A DNA stretch of 64,000 bases from CAZZIZ01 sp964654535 (GCA_964654535.1 CAZZIZ010000001.1:9551-73550), one strand, 5' to 3'; positions 15,299 through 25,518 are shown, counted from the stretch's first letter. The notes: a model not told the origin generated them from the sequence alone. Numbers and translations: made by a program.

Positions 15299-18172
15299 AT
15301 GTCAAGAATTCTTCTGCTCACTTTTCTAGTGACGGCATCATCAGTATTACAAGCTCAAATAGAATGGACAAGTTCTTTTGAAAACTGCTTCTCATTTTCA
15401 TCACCTCGAACATCAGACTTGAACGGTGATGGCGTACTAGACATCGTCATAGGCGCAGGAATAGATGGAACACCAGTCGACAATGGTTTCTTGGCCATTA
15501 ACGGAGTGAACGGTGAGACACTATGGTCAATCCCTTCGGATGATCAAGTTTTTGGCAGTGCCACTTTTCTTGCCATCAACAACGATGGCATAGACGATGT
15601 AATACTTGCTGGAAGAAATGCCATATTGAAAGCAATAGACGGAAGTACTGGTGCAACCATTTGGGATTTTTATACCGATACTGTCGTACCACCTGGCGAC
15701 TTGGGTTACTGGAACTTTTACAATTCTCAAGTAATCCCCGATCAAGATGGAGATGGAAACTTGGATATTCTAGTTTCTAACGGTGGCAATCACGAATTGC
15801 CAAACTTTGAAACCGACCGTCCACCCGGACACATTATGGTTATCAGCGGTGCAAGTGGTGCTGAGCTTGCCTTTGCCCAAGTTCCCGATGGACGCGAAAC
15901 CTATATGTCACCTTTGGTATTAGATTTTGACGAGGACGGAGAACTAGATGTTATTTACGGAACTGGTGGAGAATTCATACAAGGCAGTTTGTATCGCACC
16001 ACATTAAGTGCGGTATTGTCTAATGATATTTCTGGCTCAACGGTATTACTTACTAGCGAAACAAACGGATTCATCGCTCCACCGAGTTTGGTCGATATAA
16101 ATCTCGATGGAGTTTCAGACATTATAGTCAATGCCTACGATGGCAGAGTGGTAGCTCTAAATGGAGCAGATAATAGTATCATTTGGACCGTTCCAGTTTC
16201 AGGCGCACAAACCAACTCTTCGCCGGCAATCGGATTTTTCAATGACGACAGTATTCCAGATGTGTTTTCAACTTACGCTGTGGGGCAAGCACCAACTTTT
16301 ACATCATACATTCAAATGATGATTGATGGTGCAACAGGCACTATAGCTTGGGAAGATGCATTAGGCATATTTCACTTTACCTCTCCATTGGTTTACGATC
16401 TTGATGAAGATGGCATTGATGAAGTCATCCAAACTATAAACCAAATGGATGGAGCTAACTTTAGCAATTCGGTTTTAGCCATCGATTTCAATGATTCAAG
16501 TGTAAACACTTTGGTCGGTCCAAATCCTGGGGTAAACATAAATGCAACTCCTTGGATTGGTAACCTTGACCAAGATGGCATTCTGGATTTAGTAACCCTT
16601 AGTAGTATTGGTACCACCTTCGTAAGCTTTGAAGATGGTATTAATGTAGTCAAAGAGTCTCTCGACGGAATTAGCGATGCATCAATTGTACCCTGGGGCG
16701 CTTACTTGGGAACCAATTACGACGGACAGTACACCAGCCCACAGGTTGACTGCTTCTTTTCTCTGGATATAAGTAGCAATAACAACGTTTGCTTCGATGG
16801 CAATAGTGGTCTCGCGGCAGTGGTATCAACTGGCTGCCCAAACCCTGAAGACTGCAGCTATCTTTGGAGTAACGGAAGTACAGAACAATTGGTAAGCAAC
16901 CTACCAGCGGGAACCTTCACAGTAGATGTAACGCACCCAAATGGATGTGTCTTATCGGGCCTAGTGACAATAACTGCACCAAGCAGCTCTCCATTTTCCC
17001 TAAGCACAACTGATGCTACTTGCGCCAATCAAAGCGACGGTAGTATTAGTATTGAGAACTTAGACCCAAGTTTCAATTATGAATTTAATTGGAGCAACGG
17101 CGCGACTACAGCTACACAAGATGAGTTGCCCGTAGGTAATTACTCCGTTTTCTTCACCGACCAGTTTGGTTGCTTCATACAACTAGCCACCGAAGTCAGC
17201 AGCACACCTTCTGTAGATTTTGTTTTAGACTTTCAGAACATTTCTTGTTTTGGCGATAGTGATGCTAGCATTAGTATCGATTCGCTTACGGGACTAGATC
17301 CTATTACGATTTCATGGACGGGGGACTTCATAGGCAGCGATATGGTTTTAGAAAACCTTGACGCGGGAAGCTATAACCTCGAAATTGTAGATGGCTCGGG
17401 TTGCAATTTCACGCAAACCTTCGAAGTAATAGAACCGGATGACCTTGTATTGGACATTGAGATTATTGACGAGAGTTGTGAAGGCATGAGCGATGGAAGT
17501 GTCACTGCTGAAATACTAGGCGGCACTCCACCTTTCACAATTATCTGGGAGGGAAATTTTATTGGGCCAACTTTTTCCGAATTGTTTGTTAGAGGAAACT
17601 TACCTGCTGGCACTTACAACTTAGAAGTAAGAGACTGGAGCGATTGTAACGTCAATTTAAATATTCCAGTTGCATCCTCTATAAATATCGAAACGGAATT
17701 TACAGCTGCTAGTGGTTTTGGTGTCAGTGACGGAGCAATAACTATTGATGCTGAAAACGGTACAGCTCCATTTGTGATTTCTATAAACGGAAACGAAGAA
17801 ACCTTTAACAGCCTACCCCAAGTTTTTGACAACCTTACTGGAGGTGACGAAATAGTCATTTCCATCTCTGATGACAGTGGTTGTGATTTCGCTGAGACGA
17901 TTATTGTTCCATTTGGTGCAGGCATCATTAATGCTTCGATAGGCCTCCTCGGTGTCTATCCGAATCCAGTTAGGAACGAGGCTTTTTTGACCATTCCGGA
18001 GGACATTTCTTGTCTGAATTATCAGGTCTATGATAACAGCGGTCAGTTAGCCAAAGGCGGCTCTTTTAGCCGCGGTACCACGCTAAATATGTCAGATTTA
18101 CCCAAAGGTCTCTATTACATTGAGGTTTTTTGTCAAAAAACAAGGCTGGGTGCCAGATTGGTAAAGTTATAG
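15299..18172 (+). CDS. Secreted T9SS cargo with FG-GAP beta-propeller and SprB-like repeats
   Basis: A 957-residue secreted protein. The signal peptide is MSRILLLTFLVTASSVLQAQ. Residues 25-490 hold FG-GAP/VCBS-like repeats with calcium-binding DxDxDG loops (DLNGDGVLDIV, DQDGDGNLDIL, DEDGELDVI, DLDEDGIDEVI, DQDGILDLV), predicted to form a beta-propeller. Residues 510-850 hold SprB-type cysteine repeats (WSNGSTEQLVSNLPAGTFTV and variants). The C-terminus (YPNPVRNEAF to ARLVKL) is a type A T9SS sorting domain. The start at 15299 is chosen over 15254 because it begins the signal peptide. It is followed by a smaller repeat protein and PorP/SprF. Confidence 0.88.
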   Translation: MSRILLLTFLVTASSVLQAQIEWTSSFENCFSFSSPRTSDLNGDGVLDIVIGAGIDGTPVDNGFLAINGVNGETLWSIPSDDQVFGSATFLAINNDGIDDVILAGRNAILKAIDGSTGATIWDFYTDTVVPPGDLGYWNFYNSQVIPDQDGDGNLDILVSNGGNHELPNFETDRPPGHIMVISGASGAELAFAQVPDGRETYMSPLVLDFDEDGELDVIYGTGGEFIQGSLYRTTLSAVLSNDISGSTVLLTSETNGFIAPPSLVDINLDGVSDIIVNAYDGRVVALNGADNSIIWTVPVSGAQTNSSPAIGFFNDDSIPDVFSTYAVGQAPTFTSYIQMMIDGATGTIAWEDALGIFHFTSPLVYDLDEDGIDEVIQTINQMDGANFSNSVLAIDFNDSSVNTLVGPNPGVNINATPWIGNLDQDGILDLVTLSSIGTTFVSFEDGINVVKESLDGISDASIVPWGAYLGTNYDGQYTSPQVDCFFSLDISSNNNVCFDGNSGLAAVVSTGCPNPEDCSYLWSNGSTEQLVSNLPAGTFTVDVTHPNGCVLSGLVTITAPSSSPFSLSTTDATCANQSDGSISIENLDPSFNYEFNWSNGATTATQDELPVGNYSVFFTDQFGCFIQLATEVSSTPSVDFVLDFQNISCFGDSDASISIDSLTGLDPITISWTGDFIGSDMVLENLDAGSYNLEIVDGSGCNFTQTFEVIEPDDLVLDIEIIDESCEGMSDGSVTAEILGGTPPFTIIWEGNFIGPTFSELFVRGNLPAGTYNLEVRDWSDCNVNLNIPVASSINIETEFTAASGFGVSDGAITIDAENGTAPFVISINGNEETFNSLPQVFDNLTGGDEIVISISDDSGCDFAETIIVPFGAGIINASIGLLGVYPNPVRNEAFLTIPEDISCLNYQVYDNSGQLAKGGSFSRGTTLNMSDLPKGLYYIEVFCQKTRLGARLVKL

Positions 18173-18206
18173 CTGCTTTAGAATTGCCCCCCGAGAACGC
18201 TCAGAT

Positions 18207-18227
18207 ATTCAAGCTTTTAGCTTGAAT
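18207..18227 (+). terminator. Hairpin after the large T9SS cargo gene
   Basis: A perfect 9-bp stem ATTCAAGCT/AGCTTGAAT with a TTT loop, 34 bp after the stop at 18172. It is followed by only a short T/A stretch, so it is a weak intrinsic terminator or an attenuator before the next secreted protein. Confidence 0.5.
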
Positions 18228-18269
18228 TTAATGCCGTCTTGGGCTAACTTTAACCTTCAACTAAATTGT

Positions 18270-19328
18270 ATGAAAAGACTTCTTACTCTTTCAAGTTTTC
18301 TTTGCTTTTTCTTGGTTTGTACTTTTCAATTACAAGCGCAGGACGATCCATGTGCAGTAGGTGGCTACGAACTGTCATTTGCCACAGTAGATGTTGATTG
18401 TAAAAACGGTAGCAATGGAGCAATAACGGTTAACAGTACTGGTTGCGATTGTTTTTTCAGCGGTTGCATTTTTGAATGGAGCGATGGTCAAACTTTTCAT
18501 ACGGCCGACAACCTTCCAGCTGGAACCTATTCAGTAGTAGTTACCCACCCCGACGGATGTGTATTAGAAGGAACAGTTGATGTTCTCGAAAATGACAATT
18601 TCATCGAAGATGTTATCGTAACGCCAATCCAATGTAACGGTGAAAGCAATGCGAGTCTAGAAATAATCCAGGCAGACTTGACTGGTAGTCTCGATATTGC
18701 TTGGAGTACAGGTCAGGTTAATGAGTACGTATTAGAAAATCTTGGACCAGGTGAATATGAATTCACAGCTGAGAACTTTTTAGGTTGTGTAGAAACCTAT
18801 ACTTACGTAATTGAAGATCCCAGCCCGCTATCTTTTGAAACAGAGGTTAAGCAAAGCTGCGACGGATTGAACAATGGTGAAGTAACCATTATCCCTGGCG
18901 GGGGAGTAGAACCATATGTTGTTTTCTTAAACAGCGAATTACCGACTGCCGAATTGAATTTATACGATTTAAATCCGGGGATACACAACTTACTCATTAT
19001 CGATGCAAATAATTGTCAAGCAACCAAAAGTATCGATATAGAAGAAAATCCTCTTGGCTGTACAACAACAGGAATAGAAGACGCATTCCAAAATTTGTCT
19101 GTCTTCCCAAACCCTTCAATTGGCATTTTCAATCTTCAGTACGAAGAACCACTACAAGAGATTTCTGTTTTTGATGTTGTTGGAAGACAGATTCAACGCT
19201 TCCAACCCTGGGTAAATCAAGAGCAGATAGATCATATTGATATTACAGATCAAATGGAAGGTATCTATTTCCTAGTATTAACTACTACGGAAGGAGCACA
19301 GCGTACGGTCAAATTAACCAAGGAGTAA
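18270..19328 (+). CDS. Secreted SprB-repeat protein with T9SS sorting domain
   Basis: A 352-residue protein with a signal peptide (MKRLLTLSSF to QLQAQ). It has three SprB-like repeats with the pattern C-x-G-x-x-G, W-S-x-G and L-x-P/A-G-x-Y (for example FEWSDGQTFHTADNLPAGTY). The C-terminal type A sorting domain starts at SVFPNPSIGIFNLQY and ends RTVKLTKE. The repeats resemble those in the preceding 957-residue protein, which suggests a shared origin. The ATG at 18270 is chosen because it gives a normal signal peptide. It was probably exported through T9SS to the cell surface. Confidence 0.85.
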   Translation: MKRLLTLSSFLCFFLVCTFQLQAQDDPCAVGGYELSFATVDVDCKNGSNGAITVNSTGCDCFFSGCIFEWSDGQTFHTADNLPAGTYSVVVTHPDGCVLEGTVDVLENDNFIEDVIVTPIQCNGESNASLEIIQADLTGSLDIAWSTGQVNEYVLENLGPGEYEFTAENFLGCVETYTYVIEDPSPLSFETEVKQSCDGLNNGEVTIIPGGGVEPYVVFLNSELPTAELNLYDLNPGIHNLLIIDANNCQATKSIDIEENPLGCTTTGIEDAFQNLSVFPNPSIGIFNLQYEEPLQEISVFDVVGRQIQRFQPWVNQEQIDHIDITDQMEGIYFLVLTTTEGAQRTVKLTKE

Positions 19329-19468
19329 AACCTCCTAGTTGATTTAAGCGATTAACAAAACCTATCATATTGTCCCAGCTTCCAAGGCGTAGGTATGTCA
19401 AAACATATCTAAGCAAATCTTCGTAATTATTTTCTAGACTGTTATTCATTACCTTATCTTAGATAGCG

Positions 19469-20467
19469 ATGAAACGCTATGTCCCATTTCTACTATTCTT
19501 TGTAGCCCTTACCCAAATACAAGGACAGGACCTCCACTTCACACAGTTCTATTCCAACCCCATGTTTTTGAACTCTGCAAACGCAGGTAACTTCAATGGA
19601 GATTATAGAGTTGGACTCAATGCAAAGAGTCAGTGGGCTTCAGTGGCAGACGCCTACCGTACCGTAGCCTTGCACGGAGATTTCAGCATCGTACCAGACG
19701 GAGCAAGTAGTAAAAACTGGATAGGTATTGGTGCCACCCTCTTCGTAGACAGCGAAGGTGGTGGCGTATTACAAACCATAGAAGCAAAGGGTCACATAGC
19801 TTTTCACAAACACATTTCCAACAACTTTTACTTGTCGCTTGGTGGTGGATTCGGATACACCAATAAATCTCTCGACTTTGCTAAAATCACTTTTGGTTCA
19901 CAGTGGAATGGCACTGAGTTCAACGGAGCCATACCGAGTATGGAAAACTTCGAAACCAACCAAATAGGATATCTAGATGTAAGCTCAGGAGTTAGCTTTA
20001 GTTACTTTTTAGACAAGACCTTGCGTGTAAACTGGGGTTTCGCCGTTCACCATATCAACGAACCTACCGAGTCTTTCTTCTTTATAGACAACACTAGAGA
20101 AAGCAACCGACGAGAGGTGCGTCCAGTAGCGCACGTCGACGCTGAAATATTCCTAGACTATATTTCCATAATGCCCGCAGCATATTATACTCGCACGAAG
20201 GGCGCACAAGAACTCATCTTAGGAAGCAATGTAAGTTACGACCTAGACAACGCAGCCGTCATTGGCGGGCTTTGGTATCGCCAAACCGGCACTGCTGCAT
20301 TGTTGGCAGGTGTTCAGATAAATAGCAATCGCGTTTTGGTTTCTTACGACTTCGACATCGGCGCCGTTCGCGACCTCTCCGATTTTCGTAACGGATTCGA
20401 GGTTTCGTTTATTCGCGTTGGAGGTATCAGAAAATCCAAGTCCCGACTATACTGTCCGAGATTTTAA
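19469..20467 (+). CDS. PorP/SprF family T9SS outer-membrane protein
   Basis: A 332-residue predicted beta-barrel with signal peptide (ending QIQGQ) and the family start QDLHFTQFYSNPMFLNSANAG. PorP/SprF proteins are linked to export and surface attachment of particular T9SS cargoes, often encoded next door. The two SprB-repeat proteins immediately upstream are the obvious candidates. Strand-like alternating segments continue to the C-terminal SFIRVGGIRK. The length is typical (300-350). Repeat copy 4 starts 22 bp after the stop. Confidence 0.92.
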   Translation: MKRYVPFLLFFVALTQIQGQDLHFTQFYSNPMFLNSANAGNFNGDYRVGLNAKSQWASVADAYRTVALHGDFSIVPDGASSKNWIGIGATLFVDSEGGGVLQTIEAKGHIAFHKHISNNFYLSLGGGFGYTNKSLDFAKITFGSQWNGTEFNGAIPSMENFETNQIGYLDVSSGVSFSYFLDKTLRVNWGFAVHHINEPTESFFFIDNTRESNRREVRPVAHVDAEIFLDYISIMPAAYYTRTKGAQELILGSNVSYDLDNAAVIGGLWYRQTGTAALLAGVQINSNRVLVSYDFDIGAVRDLSDFRNGFEVSFIRVGGIRKSKSRLYCPRF

Positions 20468-20489
20468 CTAGTTAAGCAAAATATTTTTT

Positions 20490-20653
20490 GGGCGTGCCCC
20501 ACTCACTTCTGCTGCCTCGCAGCAAGTTCGGGGTCGGGCTTTCGGGAGTCGCTCTGTTCTGCTGTCTGCACGCATCGCCCATCCAGCACTAGGTGCTGAG
20601 GGCTCGGCGTTTGTCAGCAACAGGAGCTTCAACAATCCCTCTATCCCTCACGC
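20490..20653 (+). repeat. Structured intergenic repeat, copy 4
   Basis: Runs from GGGCGTGCCCC to CCCTCACGC. Hairpin 1 tip is TGCTGC/GCAGCA. In the central hairpin the usual TAGCTC/GAGCTA tip is replaced by CAGCAC/GTGCTG, with GCCC/GGGC below it. CAGCAACAGGAGC pairs back with GCTCTGTTCTG. It starts 22 bp after the PorP/SprF stop and lies back to back with copy 5. Confidence 0.92.
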
Positions 20654-20781
20654 GAATTCTCTTCTCATTTTGAAAATGAAAGTCACTTCGAGCGCAGCCG
20701 AGAAATCTGTGTGTTCGTTAGCGCTAAACATAGCAAAAGCGCCTGCACATTATCCCCTTCTGAAAGGGGCGGATTGGGTAA

Positions 20782-20971
20782 GCGTGAAGGATAGAGGCCT
20801 ATGCTTGAGCTCCTGTTGCTGAATAGCCATAACACTTAGCTCGTAAGAGCTAGAAGTGTTTTGCGCGTATGAAGCAGAACAGAGCGAGGGCCGAAAGCCT
20901 GACCCTGAGTGACCGAGGCTTGTTGGTCAGCGCAGCGACCAACAAGACGAAGGGCGCGAAGGGGCACGCCC
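20782..20971 (-). repeat. Structured intergenic repeat, copy 5
   Basis: On the minus strand hairpin 1 has 10-bp arms CTTGTTGGTC/GACCAACAAG, differing from copy 10 by a compensated base pair. The central hairpin stem is ACAC/GTGT below the TAGCTC/GAGCTA tip. The outer end has drifted to CCTTCACGC. It begins 51 bp after the ligA stop on the minus strand. The 128 bp between copies 4 and 5 hold no gene. Confidence 0.9.
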
Positions 20972-21022
20972 AAACAAAAATGATCTATTAAAACCTAATG
21001 AATTTAGAAACACACGAACGCG

Positions 21023-23146
21023 CTAAGAAATCAATTCTAAAAACGCAGTCTCATCAATAATTTCTACCGTACCCAGCTTTTCCGCCTTCGCCAATTTGCT
21101 CCCCGCTTTTTCTCCGGCAACTAAAACGTTCAGCTTAGCGCTAACGCCGCTCAAAACTTTGCCTCCATTTTCCTCAACCATTTCTTTCGCTTCGTCTCGG
21201 GTAAATTGGGTCAACTTGCCCGTGAACAAAAAAGTCTGACCTTCCAACACCGAACTTTTGGCTTCTTTTTTTTCTTGGATAATATTCACGCCACGCTCTG
21301 CAAGTGTTTCAATCAGGCTAATGTTTTGCGGGTCTTTAAAGTAATCAACCAAAGTAACCGCAACCTTCGGTCCAACATCTTCAAGATCGAGTAGTGCTTC
21401 TTCTTTCCAATCGCGGAAATCTAAAAGACTATTCACTTGTTCGGCCAACATCTTGGCAGTGGTACCGCCAACGTGACGAATACCTAGACCCACAATGAGT
21501 CGCCACAAAGGTTGCGAGCGAGAGGCCTCTACGCCATTTCGCAATTTATCGACCGACTTATCTTTCCAACCATCGAGTTTTAAAATGCGATTATAATCGA
21601 GTGCGTAAATATCCTCTACGCCTTTAATAATACCCTCATCCATAAATCGCTTTACGATATCTTTTCCGAGCCCTTCGATATCTAAAGCACCCTTCGAAAC
21701 AAAGTGAATTATTTTTTCACTAGACTGCGCAGGGCACGTTGGGCTATCGCAACGCCAGATACTTTCCGCCTCGGGTTTCACAAGCGCCGTTTTACAGGAA
21801 GGGCATTTCTTCGGAAACTTAATTTTCGTTTCGCTGCCATCGCGCTTCGCTTCGATGATTCCTTTTACATATGGAATAACATCTCCCCTGCGCTCCACGA
21901 CAACCGTATCACCAATGCGCAAATTCTTTTCGCTTATAAACTCTTCGTTGTGCAGGGAAATATTGCTTACCGTAACGCCGGCAACGAACACAGGCTCAAG
22001 CTTAGCAACTGGAGTAACTGCTCCCGTTCGCCCTACCTGATAGTCGATACCTATCAGTTTTGTCTCCGCACTTTGTGCTTTAAACTTGTATGCAATAGCC
22101 CAGCGTGGATGATGTGAGGTCGCCCCAATGGCTTGTTGCATAGCCAACTCATTGACCTTAACCACCATCCCGTCTATGTCGTAGTTGTACGCGTCACGCT
22201 CTGCTTCCCACTTCTGACAGAATTTCAACACCTGATTGATATTCTTGCAGAGCTTCTTTTCCTTAACCGGAATTTTGAAACCCAGGCTCGCTAAGAGCTC
22301 TATTATGTCGTGTTGCGAAACTAACTTTTGACCAAGCATATCTTTTCCCTTGGCATCTACCGCATATCCAACTTGGTATATAAATGCTTCCAAACCTCGT
22401 TTCGCAACTTCAGCACTGTTCTTCATGCGTAGGCCACCCGACGCAGTGTTACGCGAATTCTTAAACAAGTCCAATTCCTTTTTGCCTTCTTTTTTCCGCA
22501 GCAAATTGTCTTTTGCTCTGCGCTCATTCATTGCATCAAAAACACCTTTCTCTATGACCACCTCGCCACGCAACTCTACTTTAGCCAAACCGTGTTTTGA
22601 AAAAGGGGCAGACAAAGGAATAGATCGGATAACCCGAGCGTTGTTGGTTATATCATCACCCAGAACTCCATTGCCTCTGGTTGCCGCACGCACCAGTTTA
22701 TCGTTTTCATAAAGTAGTGCAATAGATGCTCCATCGAACTTGGGTTCCACGCAATACTCTAGTTTTGTTTGATCGCTCAGCTCCAAAGCCTTCCTATCAA
22801 AATCAATAAGATCTTCGCCGTTGTAAGAGTTGTCCAGCGATAACATAGGAACACTATGAGCCACGTTTTCAAAAGACTTTGACAAGCCATAGGCCACTCG
22901 CTGGGTTGGCGAATCGTCGGTCAGCAGCTCGGGATTGTCCAACTCTAAGTTGCGCAGTCGCTTAAATAGTCCGTCGTAGTCTTGATCCTTAAAGTCAGCA
23001 TCGGACTGAACGTAGTAACGCCAATCGAGGTAATTCAAGACTGTTCTCAAGTCTTGCACTTCTTCCTCGAGCAAGATATAGGACTTACCCTTAGCGAGTT
23101 GAGTGCTTAGTTTATCTAATTTTTTCTTATCAGCCGAGCTATACAT
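21023..23146 (-). CDS. ligA: NAD+-dependent DNA ligase
   Basis: A 707-residue ligase sealing nicks in replication and repair. Domain Ia (NMN binding) has LDWRYYVQSD near residue 40. The adenylation lysine is K136 in EPKFDG. The OB fold and the four-cysteine zinc site (CPSC near 440, then CDSPTC) follow. Helix-hairpin-helix motifs (LGIRHVGGTTA, LEDVGPKVA) and a C-terminal BRCT domain (LEGQTFLFTGKL onward) complete the set. The ATG at 23146 (MYSSADKKKL) is preferred to one seven codons upstream, and leaves 81 bp to the divergent helicase gene. Confidence 0.95.
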   Translation of the reverse strand: MYSSADKKKLDKLSTQLAKGKSYILLEEEVQDLRTVLNYLDWRYYVQSDADFKDQDYDGLFKRLRNLELDNPELLTDDSPTQRVAYGLSKSFENVAHSVPMLSLDNSYNGEDLIDFDRKALELSDQTKLEYCVEPKFDGASIALLYENDKLVRAATRGNGVLGDDITNNARVIRSIPLSAPFSKHGLAKVELRGEVVIEKGVFDAMNERRAKDNLLRKKEGKKELDLFKNSRNTASGGLRMKNSAEVAKRGLEAFIYQVGYAVDAKGKDMLGQKLVSQHDIIELLASLGFKIPVKEKKLCKNINQVLKFCQKWEAERDAYNYDIDGMVVKVNELAMQQAIGATSHHPRWAIAYKFKAQSAETKLIGIDYQVGRTGAVTPVAKLEPVFVAGVTVSNISLHNEEFISEKNLRIGDTVVVERRGDVIPYVKGIIEAKRDGSETKIKFPKKCPSCKTALVKPEAESIWRCDSPTCPAQSSEKIIHFVSKGALDIEGLGKDIVKRFMDEGIIKGVEDIYALDYNRILKLDGWKDKSVDKLRNGVEASRSQPLWRLIVGLGIRHVGGTTAKMLAEQVNSLLDFRDWKEEALLDLEDVGPKVAVTLVDYFKDPQNISLIETLAERGVNIIQEKKEAKSSVLEGQTFLFTGKLTQFTRDEAKEMVEENGGKVLSGVSAKLNVLVAGEKAGSKLAKAEKLGTVEIIDETAFLELIS

Positions 23147-23227
23147 CTTCGAAAAATGTCTCCACAAGTTAGTGATTTGACGGTGACGAAATTAAAAAAG
23201 AGGATGCATAGAATTACATTTGCAACA

Positions 23228-25510
23228 ATGTCATCTTACCTAAATGAACTTAATGAATCGCAGCTAGAAGCCGTTGAATTTTTCAAAGGCCCGATGATGA
23301 TTATCGCGGGGCCTGGTTCTGGTAAGACTCGCGTATTGACTTATCGTATTGCCCACTTGATGGACAAGCACCGAGTTGACCCTTTTAACATACTGGCGCT
23401 GACCTTTACAAATAAGGCGGCCAAAAATATGCGCCACCGCATTGAGACCGTCTTTGGTGGTGAAGCGCGAAACCTATGGATGGGAACCTTCCATTCTGTC
23501 TTTGCGCGAATACTGCGCTTTGAGGCAGACAAAATAGGTTATCCAACCAACTTCAGCATTTACGATACGACTGACTCTAAGAGTCTCATAAAAACTATTG
23601 TAAAGGAGCGTATGCTCAATGCCGATTATTATAAACCCAACGTGGTTTTCAATCGCATTTCGGCCGCAAAGAACAAGCTCGTTTCCGCTTATCAATATTT
23701 GCAGACTCCCCAGTACGCTGCAGAAGATGAGGCCAGTGGTAAGCCAAAATTGGGTGAGATATACCGCATTTATGCAGAGCGTTGTTTCCGAGCAGGCGCT
23801 ATGGATTTCGATGATCTCTTAATGAAGATGCACGAGCTCCTGGTAAAGAACCCAGAGGTTCTATACAAATACCAAAACCGTTTTCAGTATTTAATGGTTG
23901 ATGAGTTTCAGGATACTAATATGGCTCAGTATCAGATTGTGAAATTACTATCTGCCATTAATGAAAATATTGGCGTCGTTGGAGACGATGCTCAGAGTAT
24001 TTATGCTTTCCGTGGTGCAAGTATCAGCAACATCCTCAATTTCCAAAAAGACTATCCAGACTTGGCCACTTTTAAGTTGGAACAAAACTACCGCTCAACG
24101 AAAAGCATTGTCACTGCTGCCAACACCATTATCAGCAATAACAAATCGCAGCTAGAAAAAACCATCTGGACAGACAATGGAAAGGGTGATCCTCTGAAAC
24201 TATTTGTAGCTGCCTCTGACAACGAAGAAGGCCGATTGATTGCTGACAATATACAAGAGGAACGTTTACGCAATCACTTTATGAATAGCGATTTCGCTAT
24301 TCTTTATAGAACCAATGCGCAGTCGCGTGCTTTTGAAGAAAGCCTCCGCAAAAGAAATATTCCCTATCGCGTATTTGGAGGACTTTCCTTCTACCAAAGA
24401 AAAGAAGTAAAAGACCTAATCGCCTACTTGCGCCTAACCGTCAATCACTATGACGAAGAAGCCTTGCGACGTATCATAAATTATCCAACCAGGGGAATAG
24501 GCAAAACTACTATCGAGAAAATAAGTTTGATTGCTGCCGAAACACAACGCCCTTTCTGGGATATCATAGAGCACATTCAACTTCACGGTTTTAACAAAAG
24601 AGTCATTACTGCCGTAAGTCGATTTGTGGTAATGATCAAGAGCTTTGCCATAATGCTCGATAAAAAAGATGCTTACGATATAGCAAATCATATTGGACAG
24701 TCGACCAACATTATAAAAGAGTTGTACAAAGACAAGTCCGTAGAAGGACTTAGTCGCTACGAAAATATTCAGGAGCTACTTAACAGTATCAAAGAATACG
24801 TCGACACCAGAAATCGTGATTCCCAAGACAGCAGTGATTCTTCCCTAGGTACGTACTTGCAAGAAATCACTTTGCTAACCGATGCCGACAACGAAGACGA
24901 GGATAAGGACAGAGTTTCCTTAATGACCGTTCACGCGGCAAAGGGACTGGAGTTTCCCGTAGTTTATGTGGTAGGCATGGAAGAAGAACTCTTTCCTTCT
25001 CGCTTATCGGTTAGCTCCAGAGACGAGCTCGAGGAAGAGCGTCGATTGTTTTATGTGGCTGTAACTCGAGCGGAAAAGAAAGTGGTGATGTCTCATGCCC
25101 AATGTCGCTATCGATTTGGCAATCTCTATTACCCAGAGCCAAGCAGATTCCTAGACGAGATTTCCGAACTAGATATTAAAGTCATTGGTCATACCGGCTT
25201 CCGAACTACTCCGAGAGCAACTTCTCCTTGGGGAAATGGCGGCGCTTCCCAGTCTACGGCTACGAGCACCAAGCGACATCTTGCTCCTATCAAAAAGAAG
25301 TTACCAAAAGTGGTCATCAACCCTAATTTCAAAGCAGAGGACACAAGTGGATTGAAGGAGGGCAATAAAGTTGAGCATCAGAAGTTTGGTAAAGGGATGG
25401 TGCATAGTGTTGAGGGAACTGGAAAGAACAGAATTGCCACAATAGAGTTTCACGGCTTTGGTCGAAAGCGAATTTTGTTACAATTCGCTATGCTTCAGAT
25501 ACTTGAGTAG
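23228..25510 (+). CDS. UvrD/PcrA-family superfamily 1 DNA helicase
   Basis: A 760-residue 3'-5' helicase. Motif I is AGPGSGKTRVLTYR near residue 29, motif Ia is LTFTNKAAKNM, motif II is VDEFQDTN, motif III is GDDAQSIYAFRGA, motif V/VI are MTVHAAKGLEFP and RRLFYVAVTRAEK. The C-terminal module KVEHQKFGKGMVHSVEG resembles the PcrA Tudor-like tail that contacts RNA polymerase. It probably works in excision repair and removal of proteins from DNA. The ATG at 23228 fits the family start (MSSYLNELNESQLEAV). It is divergent from ligA and followed by a terminator. Confidence 0.93.
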   Translation: MSSYLNELNESQLEAVEFFKGPMMIIAGPGSGKTRVLTYRIAHLMDKHRVDPFNILALTFTNKAAKNMRHRIETVFGGEARNLWMGTFHSVFARILRFEADKIGYPTNFSIYDTTDSKSLIKTIVKERMLNADYYKPNVVFNRISAAKNKLVSAYQYLQTPQYAAEDEASGKPKLGEIYRIYAERCFRAGAMDFDDLLMKMHELLVKNPEVLYKYQNRFQYLMVDEFQDTNMAQYQIVKLLSAINENIGVVGDDAQSIYAFRGASISNILNFQKDYPDLATFKLEQNYRSTKSIVTAANTIISNNKSQLEKTIWTDNGKGDPLKLFVAASDNEEGRLIADNIQEERLRNHFMNSDFAILYRTNAQSRAFEESLRKRNIPYRVFGGLSFYQRKEVKDLIAYLRLTVNHYDEEALRRIINYPTRGIGKTTIEKISLIAAETQRPFWDIIEHIQLHGFNKRVITAVSRFVVMIKSFAIMLDKKDAYDIANHIGQSTNIIKELYKDKSVEGLSRYENIQELLNSIKEYVDTRNRDSQDSSDSSLGTYLQEITLLTDADNEDEDKDRVSLMTVHAAKGLEFPVVYVVGMEEELFPSRLSVSSRDELEEERRLFYVAVTRAEKKVVMSHAQCRYRFGNLYYPEPSRFLDEISELDIKVIGHTGFRTTPRATSPWGNGGASQSTATSTKRHLAPIKKKLPKVVINPNFKAEDTSGLKEGNKVEHQKFGKGMVHSVEGTGKNRIATIEFHGFGRKRILLQFAMLQILE

Positions 25511-25518
25511 AAATTAAA

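Noticed and set aside
20654..20781. Gene or element between repeat copies 4 and 5
   Set aside because: 128 bp with short A/T-rich palindromic stretches only. No frame or repeat that could be supported.
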